Positions 24,632 to 34,063 are shown, numbered from the stretch's first letter. The stretch is 64,000 nt of DNA from Niabella drilacis (GCF_900101395.1 NZ_FMZO01000019.1:30357-94356); one strand, 5' to 3'. Notes: a model not told the origin generated them from the letters alone. Numbers and translations are program-made.

Positions 24632-24704
24632 CTGCCAACCACTCCCCACTAGCTACTAATCACTGGCCACGCTCTATTTCCTACTCGTTAAAAAAACAAA
24701 AAAA

Positions 24705-25364
24705 ATGAGCCTTACAAAACAACAAATAGCACAACGCATTGCGCAGGAGTTAAAAGACGGGTACTATGTAAACCTGGGTATCGGTATTCCCACCCTGGTA
24801 GCCAATTATATTCCCGAAGGCATAGAAGTGGTACTGCAATCGGAGAATGGTATGTTGGGTATGGGGCCCTTCCCTAAAAAAGGCATGGCTGATCCGGACC
24901 TGATCAATGCCGGCAAGCAAACAGTCACCCTGCTGCCCGGCGGCGTGTATTTTGATTCCGCCACGAGCTTTGCCATGATCCGCGGGGGCCATATCGATCT
25001 TACGGTGCTGGGGGCTTTTGAAGTAAGCGATACCGGCGATATCGCCAGCTGGAAGATCCCGGGCAAAATGGTAAAAGGCATGGGCGGGGCGATGGACCTG
25101 GTAGCTGCGGCCAAAAATATCATTGTGGCGATGCAACACACGAGTAAGGATGGGCAATCCAAGCTATTAAAACAATGTACCCTGCCCCTTACAGGCGTAA
25201 AATGCATTAAAAAAATTGTAAGCGATCTGGCCGTACTCGAAATTACTGATGAAGGCTTTGTGCTGCTTGAACGCGCTCCCGGCGTATCTGTGGAGGATAT
25301 AAAAAAAGCGACCGAAGGGCGGCTGGTCGTAAAAGGAGATGTCCCCGAAATAAAACTGGGGTAA
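24705..25364 (+). CDS. scoB: 3-oxoacid CoA-transferase subunit B
   Basis: Beta subunit of the acetoacetate CoA-transferase, 219 residues. GYYVNLGIGIPTLVANYIP is the start of the domain; the catalytic Glu lies in LQSENGMLGMGPFP. VTLLPGGVYFDSATSFAMIRGGHIDLTVLGAFEV is also standard (quoted in part: GGHIDLTVLGAFEV). Last gene of the leucine operon and preceded by 120 bp that include the right end of the four-helix-bundle cassette. Converges with a truncated YdeI-family gene. Confidence 0.93.
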   Translation: MSLTKQQIAQRIAQELKDGYYVNLGIGIPTLVANYIPEGIEVVLQSENGMLGMGPFPKKGMADPDLINAGKQTVTLLPGGVYFDSATSFAMIRGGHIDLTVLGAFEVSDTGDIASWKIPGKMVKGMGGAMDLVAAAKNIIVAMQHTSKDGQSKLLKQCTLPLTGVKCIKKIVSDLAVLEITDEGFVLLERAPGVSVEDIKKATEGRLVVKGDVPEIKLG

Positions 25365-25459
25365 CCCGGCACAGCATCTCATTATTCGCAGCAATCCTTC
25401 GCGGAAGCTGCAGCAAATAGCATCAGCCTTCAACAGATCCTGATCGCTGTTTACCGCAT

Positions 25460-25834
25460 CTAGGCCTCCTGCCAGCCTCCCTTTCTTTTGGCAATCTCAA
25501 TAAGCCGCAGGCCTTCTTCCGTCATTTTTCCTTCGGATATCAGACGCTTTGCCCGCTCTATATTGGGCTGGCTCCAGCTGCTTTTACGGGAATTACGCGG
25601 TGAAAATGTGAGGTAGTAACTGCCGGCATCCCGTTTTTTGCACAAACTGTCGATCCACCCAAAACAAAGCGCCTCTTCCGTTGCCGCAATACGGTCTACT
25701 GATTGCATGCTACTCCCTTTATGAAAAAGGATCAGCCACACTGGTTCCTGTTTACCCGCATTTTTTTGCAGCCAGCTTCGCCATTGGCGGCGGTTTTTGG
25801 CATATACCGCTACTTTACCATCTTTTGTTTCCAT
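25460..25834 (-). CDS. YdeI/OmpD-associated family protein, C-terminally truncated
   Basis: Small protein of 124 residues matching the N-terminal half of the YdeI family (WLQKNAGKQEPVWLILFHKG, EEALCFGWIDSLCKKRD, YYLTFSPRNSRKSSWSQPN, then MTEEGLRLIEIAKRKGGW). Family members usually run to about 190 residues with a C-terminal OmdA-like region; here a stop follows GGWQEA and the remaining region before scoB is too short to hold it. So the gene has probably lost its 3' third. It follows the VOC remnant with a 2-bp gap, and both may have been co-transcribed. Function of the family is poorly known. Confidence 0.75.
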   Translation of the reverse strand: METKDGKVAVYAKNRRQWRSWLQKNAGKQEPVWLILFHKGSSMQSVDRIAATEEALCFGWIDSLCKKRDAGSYYLTFSPRNSRKSSWSQPNIERAKRLISEGKMTEEGLRLIEIAKRKGGWQEA

Positions 25835-25836
25835 CG

Positions 25837-26069
25837 TTAAAGGGTTTTATTATCTTTCATTATAGCTTTTGTGTCTTCTTTACTGCTTATCATTTTAAAA
25901 ACCGAACCAAAGGGATCTACAACCAATGCCGTTTCAAAATATCCTCTGCCCTCGCTGTGGTCCGCAGGAGATTGCAGTGCCTTGCGATCCTGTATCAGCA
26001 ACCGGTACAGGGCTTGCTGCAGATCATCTACCTGCCATCGGGTTATTGTTGTCATATCATCAGGATTTA
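25837..26069 (-). pseudogene. VOC (glyoxalase-like) protein fragment cut by a MITE
   Basis: Only the C-terminal half of a VOC-fold protein remains: VDDLQQALYRLLIQDRKALQ, then GYFETALVVDPFGSVFKMI, the usual last beta-alpha-beta module with its DPFG turn. The N-terminal half is missing. The open frame begins inside the MITE copy that ends at 26070, which supplies the residues MNFKQAL. A TAnnTTTG promoter element remains on the other side of the MITE at 26249-26256. A short polypeptide could still be made, but it lacks half of the fold. Confidence 0.7.
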
Positions 26070-26230
26070 GAGCCTGTTTAAAATTCATTCAATGGCTTTA
26101 TTATGGCTGTTTTGGGCTGCAACTGCGTTAAACTTTTCGCCATAGTGGCCTACTATGCCTGCAAAATTTTCCTTGTTTCGCTCCAAAATAGCTTCATAAT
26201 AAATTCCATCAATAAAATTTAAACAGGCTC
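26070..26230. repeat. MITE-like palindromic element, copy 2 (161 bp)
   Basis: Nearly identical to 1529-1678, with the same GAGCCTGTTTAAA / TTTAAACAGGCTC ends and TTA on both sides (26067-26069 and 26231-26233). It carries 11 bp (TTATTATGGCT) missing from copy 1, so it is likely the fuller form. It separates the VOC remnant from its promoter region. Confidence 0.88.
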
Positions 26231-26248
26231 TTAATTGCTTTAACGATA

Positions 26249-26256
26249 CAAAGCTA
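26249..26256 (-). promoter_or_regulatory. Bacteroidota -7 element (TAGCTTTG) above the MITE
   Basis: Minus-strand TAGCTTTG fits the TAnnTTTG consensus and faces the VOC remnant and YdeI genes. The MITE lies 19 bp downstream, so transcription would start at or just before the insertion. No clear -33 TTG at the usual spacing. Confidence 0.45.
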
Positions 26257-26343
26257 CTTTGATGTAGTGACAGCTTTATGTCAGCAGGAAAAAAGGGATT
26301 CGGATTTTATTTTTAGCAGATGAACGCCGCCCGTAGCGCCGCA

Positions 26344-28494
26344 TCAGTTACCAGAAAGAACCGGCCCGAAAAATCTCCGGTTTTCCCCGAAACCGGCAAC
26401 GGCCCATTCCGGTATTACCGGCCTGTGCTTTTCGCCCGGCAGCCCTGCATTCCGGGAAAACGGATCCAATACCGGTTTTATTGCAACACGGGCACTATCC
26501 GGGCTTTTTGCTGCAGCATGTGGATTATGTTTTAAGAACCGCAACAACCGTGTGCTATCCTTCGTCAGTTTGGTCCATTGCTCCGCTCTTACAGAATCCG
26601 TTTTATATTGCAGCCTGTCAAAATACCAGGGCACCAGGTTGGCATGGGAAATCCGCTCCAGGTCGGCCCTGCTTTTACTGGTCAAACTGTCCAGCAGGTA
26701 TTGCTCCATCAAAATACGCGCAATGGGTCCGGCCCAGGTACTCCCATAGCCGGCATTTTCCACAACTACTGCAATAGCGATCCTGGGATGGTCCTTGGGT
26801 GCAAAGCAGATAAACATCGAATTATCTTCCAGTTCTATACGTTTTCCATCCAGCACGGTTGCATTTTCTGCGGTACCTGTTTTGGCACATACATCAATAC
26901 CCGGAATAGCGGCCACCTTGGCAGTGCCCTGCGTTACCACATCGTTCATCCCATTGATAATGGCATCGTAGGCGGCTGCAGAAATATGCGTTAACGTTTC
27001 CTGCCGTTGCCGGTATTTATGCAGAGCCTGTGCATCGGCAGGCGTTTCGCCTTCAATACTGTCTACAAAATGAGGAATGTAATAATACCCCCTGTTTGCA
27101 ATAATGCATGCTGCATTAGCCAGCTGCAGGGGTGTTGCCAGCATCTTATCCTGCCCCATTCCAAGGGCAAGATTGGTACAGGAGGTCCAGTGTTCATTAT
27201 ATGCTTCATCGTAAACCGCCACCGTGGGTATTTTGCCTTTATCTTCGGCCGGCAGGTCAACGCCCAAACGCACACCCAGGCCCAGCCGGTGCATATACTC
27301 TTCCCATTTTTCATAGCCCCGTTTTACATCACCATACTTTGGATTATCAACGGTAAGGCGGTAGGCATTCATGAAAAAAGCGTTGCAGGAATGGGCAATG
27401 GCCAGGCGCAGGTTATCTGCATGTCCGGCCCAGGACTCCAGGCAGCCCACCCTTCTGCCGCAGGCATAATAACCACCCCGGCATGGATAAGCTGAGGCCG
27501 GCGTGATCACTCCTTCACTTAGTGCCACCAGCCCTCCCAGCGGTTTAAAGGTAGAACCCGGCGGATACCGTCCCTTGATGCCCCTGTTCAATAAAGGTCC
27601 TCTCACGTTCAACGCCATTTTTGCATAGTTGGCATTTTTTTGAGCCCCCGTAAGATCGTTGGGATTGAAGACAGGGCCTGATGTCATTGCAAGGATGCCC
27701 CCGTTTTGGGGGTCCAGGGCAACCACGGCCCCTACTTTGTTGGTCATTAATTTTTCAGCCAGCACCTGCAGGTCTACATCCAGGCTGGTTTTTAGTCCCC
27801 TTCCCGCTATGGCGGTGGTATCAAAGCTCCCGTTCTCATAATGCCCTACCAGGCGGTTCTTATTGTCTTTGATCATATACTGTACGCCGCGCCGTCCCAT
27901 CAGTACTCCTTCGTAGTGATACTCCAATCCATTCTTTCCCATATAATCGCCCGGCCGGTAAAAATCTCCGGAACGTTCCATATCGTTTGCATCCACCTCC
28001 CCGATATAACCGAGGAAATGTGCTCCCACATTGTACGGATAAGTGCGCACCGGCCGCTGCTGCAAGGCAAAACCGGGAAAGCGCCAGCTGTTCTCTTCAA
28101 AACGTGCCTGCACCTCCGGTTTCAGCAATGATTGAAATACGGAAGGCCGCATACGGGAGTTTTTTATAATAGCGTTTACAATGCGGGTCCTGAACACCGC
28201 ACTATCGATCCCCATAAGACTACAGAAGGCTGCCGTATCCAGGTGCTTCACTTCGGCAGGGGTCACCACCAGGTCAAACATGATGGTGTTATTCAAAACA
28301 GCCCTCCCCTTCCGGTCATAAATGATACCCCGCTCCGGGTAAATGACCTTTTGAAAAACGGCATTATCCTTTGCCAGCGCCAGGTATTTCCGGTTCACTA
28401 ACTGCAGGTTGGCCAGCTGGGCAACAATAAGGGCAAATACACATAAAATGACCAGCTTCACCACATAGCCTCTCGACTTATTAAATACGGGCAT
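26344..28494 (-). CDS. mrdA: Penicillin-binding protein 2 (peptidoglycan DD-transpeptidase)
   Basis: Class B PBP of the elongation type, 716 residues. One N-terminal membrane helix (residues 10-30), PBP dimerisation domain with YPERGIIYDRKGRAVLNNT, and a transpeptidase domain with the three active-site motifs: S314TFK (PPGSTFKPLGG), S369CN and K538TG (AKTGTAEN). The typical DLPAEDKGKIPT stretch of PBP2 is present. About 90 residues extend past the transpeptidase domain, longer than E. coli PBP2. Unlike the usual order in Bacteroidota, no mreB, mreC, mreD or rodA lies beside it. It follows the CoA-transferase gene by 28 bp on the same strand. It may be a second PBP2 paralogue. Confidence 0.92.
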   Translation of the reverse strand: MPVFNKSRGYVVKLVILCVFALIVAQLANLQLVNRKYLALAKDNAVFQKVIYPERGIIYDRKGRAVLNNTIMFDLVVTPAEVKHLDTAAFCSLMGIDSAVFRTRIVNAIIKNSRMRPSVFQSLLKPEVQARFEENSWRFPGFALQQRPVRTYPYNVGAHFLGYIGEVDANDMERSGDFYRPGDYMGKNGLEYHYEGVLMGRRGVQYMIKDNKNRLVGHYENGSFDTTAIAGRGLKTSLDVDLQVLAEKLMTNKVGAVVALDPQNGGILAMTSGPVFNPNDLTGAQKNANYAKMALNVRGPLLNRGIKGRYPPGSTFKPLGGLVALSEGVITPASAYPCRGGYYACGRRVGCLESWAGHADNLRLAIAHSCNAFFMNAYRLTVDNPKYGDVKRGYEKWEEYMHRLGLGVRLGVDLPAEDKGKIPTVAVYDEAYNEHWTSCTNLALGMGQDKMLATPLQLANAACIIANRGYYYIPHFVDSIEGETPADAQALHKYRQRQETLTHISAAAYDAIINGMNDVVTQGTAKVAAIPGIDVCAKTGTAENATVLDGKRIELEDNSMFICFAPKDHPRIAIAVVVENAGYGSTWAGPIARILMEQYLLDSLTSKSRADLERISHANLVPWYFDRLQYKTDSVRAEQWTKLTKDSTRLLRFLKHNPHAAAKSPDSARVAIKPVLDPFSRNAGLPGEKHRPVIPEWAVAGFGENRRFFGPVLSGN

Positions 28495-28522
28495 ACAACT
28501 GTTTTAGCGCTTTTGTTTTTTT

Positions 28523-30025
28523 TTAAGGCTCCGGTACGGGTTTCATTGTTCCTGTTTCTGCAAAGCGGGTATGCCAGCCCAGGGCTTCTTCCAGTAAATG
28601 CGGTGTATGGCCACCCCGTTTGCAGGCCCGGTCAAAATAGGACTGCAGCAGTTCCCTATAATCCGGATGTACACAATGATCGATGATGGTCTGTGCCCGC
28701 TCCCTGGGCGCCAGCCCCCGCAGATCGGCAATACCGATCTCTGTAACCAGGATATCCACATCATGTTCTGTATGATCTACATGCGATACCATGGGAACAA
28801 TATGGGAAATGGTATCGGATTTTGATGCGGCCTGTGTTACAAAGATGCTGAGATAGGCATTGCGTGCAAAATCGCCGGAACCGCCAATACCATTCATGAT
28901 CTGTGTGCCGCCGATATGGGTAGAGTTTACATTGCCATAAAGGTCAAATTCGATAGCGGTGTTAATGGCAATAACACCCAGCCGGCGGATAAGGCCCGGC
29001 GTGTTGGAAATATTCTGTGGTCTTAAAACAAATTTTTCCTTGTACTGCTGCAGGTTTTCAAATAACCGCTTGTGCCATACTTCCGATACAGCCAGGGAGG
29101 AGGCGGAGGCAAAGGAAAGAATGCCGGCGTCAATCAGCTCAAAAGTACTGTCCTGTAATACCTCGGAGAACATCGTCAGGTCATAAAAATTGCTCTGCCG
29201 GAATTCCGCCAATACCGCATTGGCCACCCTGCCGATACCGGCCTGCAAGGGCAATAGGCGATCGGTAAGGTGCCCAAGGCGCACTTCGGCCTCAAAGAAC
29301 CGGAGAATATGTGCGGCCATGGCGGCCGTTTTTTCATCCGGCGGGGCGATGTCTGCCGGGCTGTCCGGTATATCGGTAAATACGATTGCTGCTATTTTAT
29401 CCGGATCTACCGGGATGGATTTACGCCCGATCTTATTCCAGGGCGCTACAATGGGGATCACATTGCGGTGCGGGTAATCTTCTGCCTGGTATATATCATG
29501 GATCCCGTATACGTCCATGGGTATGCTGGTATTGATCTCTATGATCACCTGCCGGGCAAAAGCCGCAAAGGTTACGGAATTGCCTACCGAAGTAGTGGGT
29601 ACCAGGCTGCCATCCCGCTCAATAAAGGCCACTTCGATCACGGCAATATCCAGCGGACCGATGATCCTGTTATGGATCTGCTCTGCGCTTTCGCTCAGGT
29701 GCTGGTCGACGAACAGGACCTCTCCCTGGTTGATCTTATCCCTTAAAATCTTATCCACCTGGAAGGGCATGCGTTTTTTTAACGCATGAGCGGCAGCCAG
29801 CTTTCCATCCGTACCATGCCCCAGCGATGCACCCGTGATCAGGCTAATCTTTAAGGGTTCCTTTTGCGCACGTTCGGCCAGGGCCGGTAAAATCACCTTG
29901 CTGTCGCCGGCCTTGGTAAAGCCGCTGGCGCCAACGGTCATACCATCTTTAAACAGTTTTACCGCTTCCTCAACGGTGGTTATCTTGTTTTTTAGCCGCT
30001 CCAGGCGAACCCGTTCGTTAAACAT
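28523..30025 (-). CDS. Succinate CoA-transferase / acetyl-CoA hydrolase family protein
   Basis: Class I CoA-transferase of the Cat1/AarC (acetyl-CoA hydrolase/transferase) family, 500 residues, most likely exchanging CoA between succinate and acetate in the cytoplasm. Characteristic parts: TVGASGFTKAGDSKVILPAL, LGHGTDG, the active-site region AINTAIEFDLYGNVNSTHIG with the catalytic Glu, MNGIGGSGDFARNAYLS, and VTEIGIADLRGLAPRERA. It could handle acetyl-CoA made by the nearby leucine pathway, though it lies on the opposite strand with no shared promoter. PBP2 follows 28 bp downstream. Confidence 0.9.
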   Translation of the reverse strand: MFNERVRLERLKNKITTVEEAVKLFKDGMTVGASGFTKAGDSKVILPALAERAQKEPLKISLITGASLGHGTDGKLAAAHALKKRMPFQVDKILRDKINQGEVLFVDQHLSESAEQIHNRIIGPLDIAVIEVAFIERDGSLVPTTSVGNSVTFAAFARQVIIEINTSIPMDVYGIHDIYQAEDYPHRNVIPIVAPWNKIGRKSIPVDPDKIAAIVFTDIPDSPADIAPPDEKTAAMAAHILRFFEAEVRLGHLTDRLLPLQAGIGRVANAVLAEFRQSNFYDLTMFSEVLQDSTFELIDAGILSFASASSLAVSEVWHKRLFENLQQYKEKFVLRPQNISNTPGLIRRLGVIAINTAIEFDLYGNVNSTHIGGTQIMNGIGGSGDFARNAYLSIFVTQAASKSDTISHIVPMVSHVDHTEHDVDILVTEIGIADLRGLAPRERAQTIIDHCVHPDYRELLQSYFDRACKRGGHTPHLLEEALGWHTRFAETGTMKPVPEP

Positions 30026-30246
30026 GCTGCAGGTTTTAAGAATGATTGATTTTTACAAAATGCGAAATTACGAACCGGTTGTTATTGAGCACTGATGAAG
30101 ATCAGTATGCTGTATAATTTTTTTCAGCACACTATTCATGGCCACTGATACACAGAAACGCTGATTTTTTCATGCTCATTTCCCGGCATCCACTACAATG
30201 GGGAATCAGGAACAGGAGCCGAAGTCATCTGTGCTTCAGCGGCAAT

Positions 30247-30275
30247 AAAAAAAAGCCACCCGTAAAACAGGTGGC
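30247..30275 (-). terminator. Rho-independent terminator of smc
   Basis: On the minus strand, stem GCCACC/GGTGGC with a 9-nt loop is followed directly by eight T. It begins 27 bp past the smc stop codon and reads in the same direction. Confidence 0.85.
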
Positions 30276-30301
30276 GGTATTAAATAATAACAACTAAAAA
30301 C

Positions 30302-33300
30302 CTAATTCTGCGCAGCCAGGCTCCTGAAATCGACGCTAACCAGTTTGCTTACCCCCGGTTCCTGCATGGTTACCCCGTAGATCACATCCACCGTGCTCAT
30401 GGTGGTTTTGTTGTGCGTTACAATAATGAACTGCGAGTTCTGGCTGAACTGCCGGATCATATTGGTGAATTTACCCACGTTGGCATCATCCAGGGGCGCA
30501 TCTACCTCATCCAGGATACAGAATGGTGCCGGCTTGATCAGGTAGATGGCAAATAACAGTGCGGTTGCGGTTAAGGTACGCTCCCCGCCACTTAGCTGCG
30601 TTAATGAAGTAGGACGTTTTCCTTTGGGCTTGGCCACTACATCAATCCCTGTATCTGCAAGGTTTTCCGGGTTTTCCAGTACGAGATCACACTGATCATC
30701 TTCGGTGAAGAGTGATTTAAATACTTTCTGAAAATTCTCCCGTACCTGGTTAAAAGTGTCCAGGAATTTCTGGTTGGCGGTCGTTTCTACTTCTTCGATG
30801 GTCTTCAGGAGACTTTCCTTGGCATTTACCAGGTCGCTCTTCTGCTCTACAATAAATTCATAGCGCTTCTTCATTTCGGTAAATGCCTCTATGGCTGTGG
30901 GGTTCACCTCTCCGAGGTTCTCCAGGCGCTTCTTCATCCGGTCTGCCTTTTCCTGCAGTTCTTCCGTGGCAATCTCCGTATTCCGGGGATCGTCCAGGAT
31001 GTCTTCGATCTGGATCTTAAACTCTACGTTCAGGCGCTCGCGCGTACCGGCCAGCTGCAGTTTCAGCTCGTTCAATTTATCCTTAATGGCTGCCAGCAGG
31101 TGCTCTACCTGCTCTTTTTCCCGGATCTTGTGCCGCAGCTCGCTTTCTTTTTCGTTCAGCACATTCCGCATATTGTAATACGACTGGTCCGCTTCATTCA
31201 GCATTTGCTGATCCTGCTCACGGCTGCGGACGAGGTTCAGCAGGGTATCCTCAATTTCTCTGAGCGTATTTTCCGAACTAACGATCTCCCCGCCGGTATC
31301 GGAAAGCTGCACGGTGCTTTGTTCAATCTGGCGTTTTAATTCGCCCAGCTGATTGGTTTTAAAATTCAGCTCCTGCTTTAGCGCATTCACCTTGCTTTGC
31401 TGGCGGGTTACATTCAGGTTAAACTCGTTAAACTGCGCTGTTGCCTCCTGGTAACCGCCTTCGGTCTGCTTAAAGGTATCTTCTGCCTCTGCAAGCTTGT
31501 TGGCGTTCTGCTGTAATATTTCTGTAAACTCCGCCAGCGATGCACGAACGCCGGAGATGGAGCTTTGTGTATTTTGCAATTGTTCTGCAAGTTCTTCCAG
31601 CCGGTTCTTTGCCGTGCCCTGCTGGCTTTGCAGGTTCTCGGAGCGGTTCTGCAGCGCAAATACGGCATTGGTCAGCTCCTGGATCTCTTTCTGCGTTTCT
31701 TTGATAGCGTTTTCCCGCAGGTCTTCATTAAAGGCGATCACTTCGTTGTGCCGCGCCTGTATCTGAGCCCGCAGATCCTGTACAATCGCATCCTGTGCTG
31801 CAATATCGTCCTGCAGTTTTTCAAGATTTTTTACCCGGCCGATCTTCTTCCCCTCAATCAGTCCCACACTACCGCCGGTAAGGGTAAACTTTCCTTTTAC
31901 AAACCTGCCCTGTTTTTCGATCACCACGGAGCCGTTGCTGTTTTCCAGTGCATCTACTCCTTCCGCAATAAATACATTCCCCAGCAGGTGTTCTGCCAGT
32001 TTACGGTATTTCGCCTCCACCTCAATCACTTCCAGCGCCGGAATGGCCCCCTGCAAACGATGCCCGCTGCTATTGTCCGCTTCCCCGATCTTATTCAGCA
32101 AAAAGAAATTGGCCTTTCCTTTCTTCTGATCACTCAGCAAATGTACGGCCTGCAGCCCCTGCTGCAAATCTTGCACCACGTAATAGTTGAGGTAGGGCTC
32201 CAGCACATTTTCCAGCGCCGTGCGGTACTCTTCTTTTACATAAAGGATATCGGAGAGAATGGGTGCATTGGTATTCCAGTCCTTATTATTGTGCAGGAAC
32301 TTTACGCTTTCCGGGTAACCTTCCATGGAATCGATCATGCTTTTAAGCAGGTCGTGCTCGTTACGTTTGGCGTCCAGCACGCGGTTTTCATCCGCCAGCC
32401 GGTTACGCAATTCTTCCACGATACCCTGGGTCTGCAGGATCTGTTCTTTTGTATGATCATGATGCGCCTGCAACTGCTCCAGCGAGGCATTCCGCTCCTC
32501 CAGTTCCCGCTCCTTCAGCTGATGATCGGCCTGTACTTTCTGGACAAGTTCCTCCCGCTGTGCTGACTCGTCCTCTATCTGGTGCATGGTCCGTTGCAGG
32601 TTCTGCACAGAGGTATCGGCCACCGCTACTTTTTTCTCGGCTTCAAACTGCTCCCGTTGTACCTGCTGGTACTCCATACGCAAACTGTCTACGCCATGGC
32701 GCTGCTCATCCAGGATATTACGCCGGCGGGTAACTTCATCCCTGAAGTTTTCCAGTTGTTCGGTAAGCCCTTCATGCGCTTTTTCCTCATCGCTTACCTG
32801 TTGCCGGGTAAAACCAATGCTTTCTTCGATCCCTTTCAGCTGGGCATCGGATTTTGAGAGGAATTCCTGCAGCCCGGTTTCCCGCTCTTTCAGGTATTGC
32901 AGTCGCTGCACGGCCAGGTTCTTATCACCCTCTGTGGTGCGTACCTGCTGTACCAGCTCATTATACGCCGCCTGCATGCTCTGCAGCGCCCGTTCTTTTT
33001 CGATAAACACGAGCTTCTCCTGCTCAATATGCGCTTCTGCAGTGGCAATTTCAGCCTCCAGTTTTACCGATTTATCGGTCTCTGCCTGCTGTTGCTCATT
33101 CAGTTCTTTATAGGTAAGGTTAAACCCTTCCAGCGCTGCTTTGGCCAGCTCAATGCTTACTTCGCGGTACTCTTTTTTGATCTCGTGGTATTTCTCTGCC
33201 TTTCTGGCCTGGCTTTCGAGGGCCTTCAGCTGGTTGTTGATCTCGAACAAGAGGTCCTCGATCCGGTTCAGGTCCTGCTCCGTAGCATCCAGCTTTTGCC

Positions 33301-33832
33301 GGGCTTCCTTTTTACGGGTCTTATAAATGGAAATACCGGCGGCCTGTTCCAGCATCCGGCGACGACTGTTGTCTTTATCCTTGATCAGGTCGTCCACCAT
33401 GTCCAGCGCAATGATGGCATAAGAATCCGTGCTGACACCGGTGTCCATAAACAGGTTCTGGATATCCTTCAGGCGGCACTGCACATCATTCAGTCGGTAT
33501 TCGCTTTCGCCGCTCTTATAAAATTTACGGGTAATGCGCACGGTGCTGAATTCTGTAGGCAGGAGGTTCTTCGTATTCTCAAAAGTAAGGCTTACTTCTG
33601 CCAGTCCACTTGCAGAACGGGTCTTGGAGCCGTTAAACACCAGCGAATCCAGGTTCTCGCTCCTGAGGGCGCTGATCTTCTGCTCCCCGATCACCCAGCG
33701 GATGCTGTCCACAATATTGGATTTTCCACAGCCATTCGGTCCCACAATGCCGGTAATATTGTCGTCGAAATTAACGACCGTCTTATCGGCAAAACTTTTA
33801 AATCCTTTTATTTCAAGACTTTTTAAACGCAC
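30302..33832 (-). CDS. smc: Chromosome segregation ATPase SMC
   Basis: Structural maintenance of chromosomes protein, 1176 residues, which forms the condensin-like ring that organises and segregates the chromosome. The GTG start at 33832 gives the standard N-terminus (RLKSLEIKGFKSFADKTVV); the longer frame adds unlike sequence. Walker A is GPNGCGKSN (31-39). Two long coiled coils flank a hinge at about 500-650 (EGYPESVKFL to FTLTGGSVGL). The C-terminal head has the LSGGERTLTA signature and Walker B CILDEVDAPLDD. No scpA/scpB genes are nearby. Three DnaA-box-like sites lie about 80-120 bp upstream. Confidence 0.95.
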   Translation of the reverse strand: MRLKSLEIKGFKSFADKTVVNFDDNITGIVGPNGCGKSNIVDSIRWVIGEQKISALRSENLDSLVFNGSKTRSASGLAEVSLTFENTKNLLPTEFSTVRITRKFYKSGESEYRLNDVQCRLKDIQNLFMDTGVSTDSYAIIALDMVDDLIKDKDNSRRRMLEQAAGISIYKTRKKEARQKLDATEQDLNRIEDLLFEINNQLKALESQARKAEKYHEIKKEYREVSIELAKAALEGFNLTYKELNEQQQAETDKSVKLEAEIATAEAHIEQEKLVFIEKERALQSMQAAYNELVQQVRTTEGDKNLAVQRLQYLKERETGLQEFLSKSDAQLKGIEESIGFTRQQVSDEEKAHEGLTEQLENFRDEVTRRRNILDEQRHGVDSLRMEYQQVQREQFEAEKKVAVADTSVQNLQRTMHQIEDESAQREELVQKVQADHQLKERELEERNASLEQLQAHHDHTKEQILQTQGIVEELRNRLADENRVLDAKRNEHDLLKSMIDSMEGYPESVKFLHNNKDWNTNAPILSDILYVKEEYRTALENVLEPYLNYYVVQDLQQGLQAVHLLSDQKKGKANFFLLNKIGEADNSSGHRLQGAIPALEVIEVEAKYRKLAEHLLGNVFIAEGVDALENSNGSVVIEKQGRFVKGKFTLTGGSVGLIEGKKIGRVKNLEKLQDDIAAQDAIVQDLRAQIQARHNEVIAFNEDLRENAIKETQKEIQELTNAVFALQNRSENLQSQQGTAKNRLEELAEQLQNTQSSISGVRASLAEFTEILQQNANKLAEAEDTFKQTEGGYQEATAQFNEFNLNVTRQQSKVNALKQELNFKTNQLGELKRQIEQSTVQLSDTGGEIVSSENTLREIEDTLLNLVRSREQDQQMLNEADQSYYNMRNVLNEKESELRHKIREKEQVEHLLAAIKDKLNELKLQLAGTRERLNVEFKIQIEDILDDPRNTEIATEELQEKADRMKKRLENLGEVNPTAIEAFTEMKKRYEFIVEQKSDLVNAKESLLKTIEEVETTANQKFLDTFNQVRENFQKVFKSLFTEDDQCDLVLENPENLADTGIDVVAKPKGKRPTSLTQLSGGERTLTATALLFAIYLIKPAPFCILDEVDAPLDDANVGKFTNMIRQFSQNSQFIIVTHNKTTMSTVDVIYGVTMQEPGVSKLVSVDFRSLAAQN

Positions 33833-33910
33833 AGTATTTTTCCATTTTAATGTACAGGCGAAAATAACGGTTCCGACCCCAATGCTGAAGCCTGTTTTTG
33901 CACACCAATG

Positions 33911-33950
33911 CGTGGAAAACACCCAAAAAATGTGGAAAAACCGTGGATAA
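33911..33950 (-). promoter_or_regulatory. Cluster of three DnaA-box-like 9-mers upstream of smc
   Basis: Plus strand shows CGTGGAAAA (33911-33919), TGTGGAAAA (33931-33939) and CGTGGATAA (33942-33950), all in the same orientation. Against the consensus TGTGGATAA they differ at 2, 1 and 1 positions. They lie between 79 and 118 bp 5' of the smc start, so DnaA control of smc is possible. A chance cluster cannot be excluded. Confidence 0.4.
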
Positions 33951-34063
33951 CATCAGATTTCCCCGCCAGCCCCCCGCCCCTGCTGCGTGAGCCCGCCGGG
34001 AGCCTGAGGGGGATAATTCCTGCGGGTACACCGTGTTGCTGCTCTGATAACACCCGGCGGGGC

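Noticed and set aside
31565..32566. Long plus-strand frame (333 codons) opposite smc
   Set aside because: It is antisense to the coiled coil of smc and its composition (rich in Leu, Phe and Gln) is what the reverse of coiled-coil codons gives.
33951..34063. GC-rich inverted words downstream of the metallo-hydrolase gene as a terminator
   Set aside because: No clean stem followed by a T-run was found on the minus strand.
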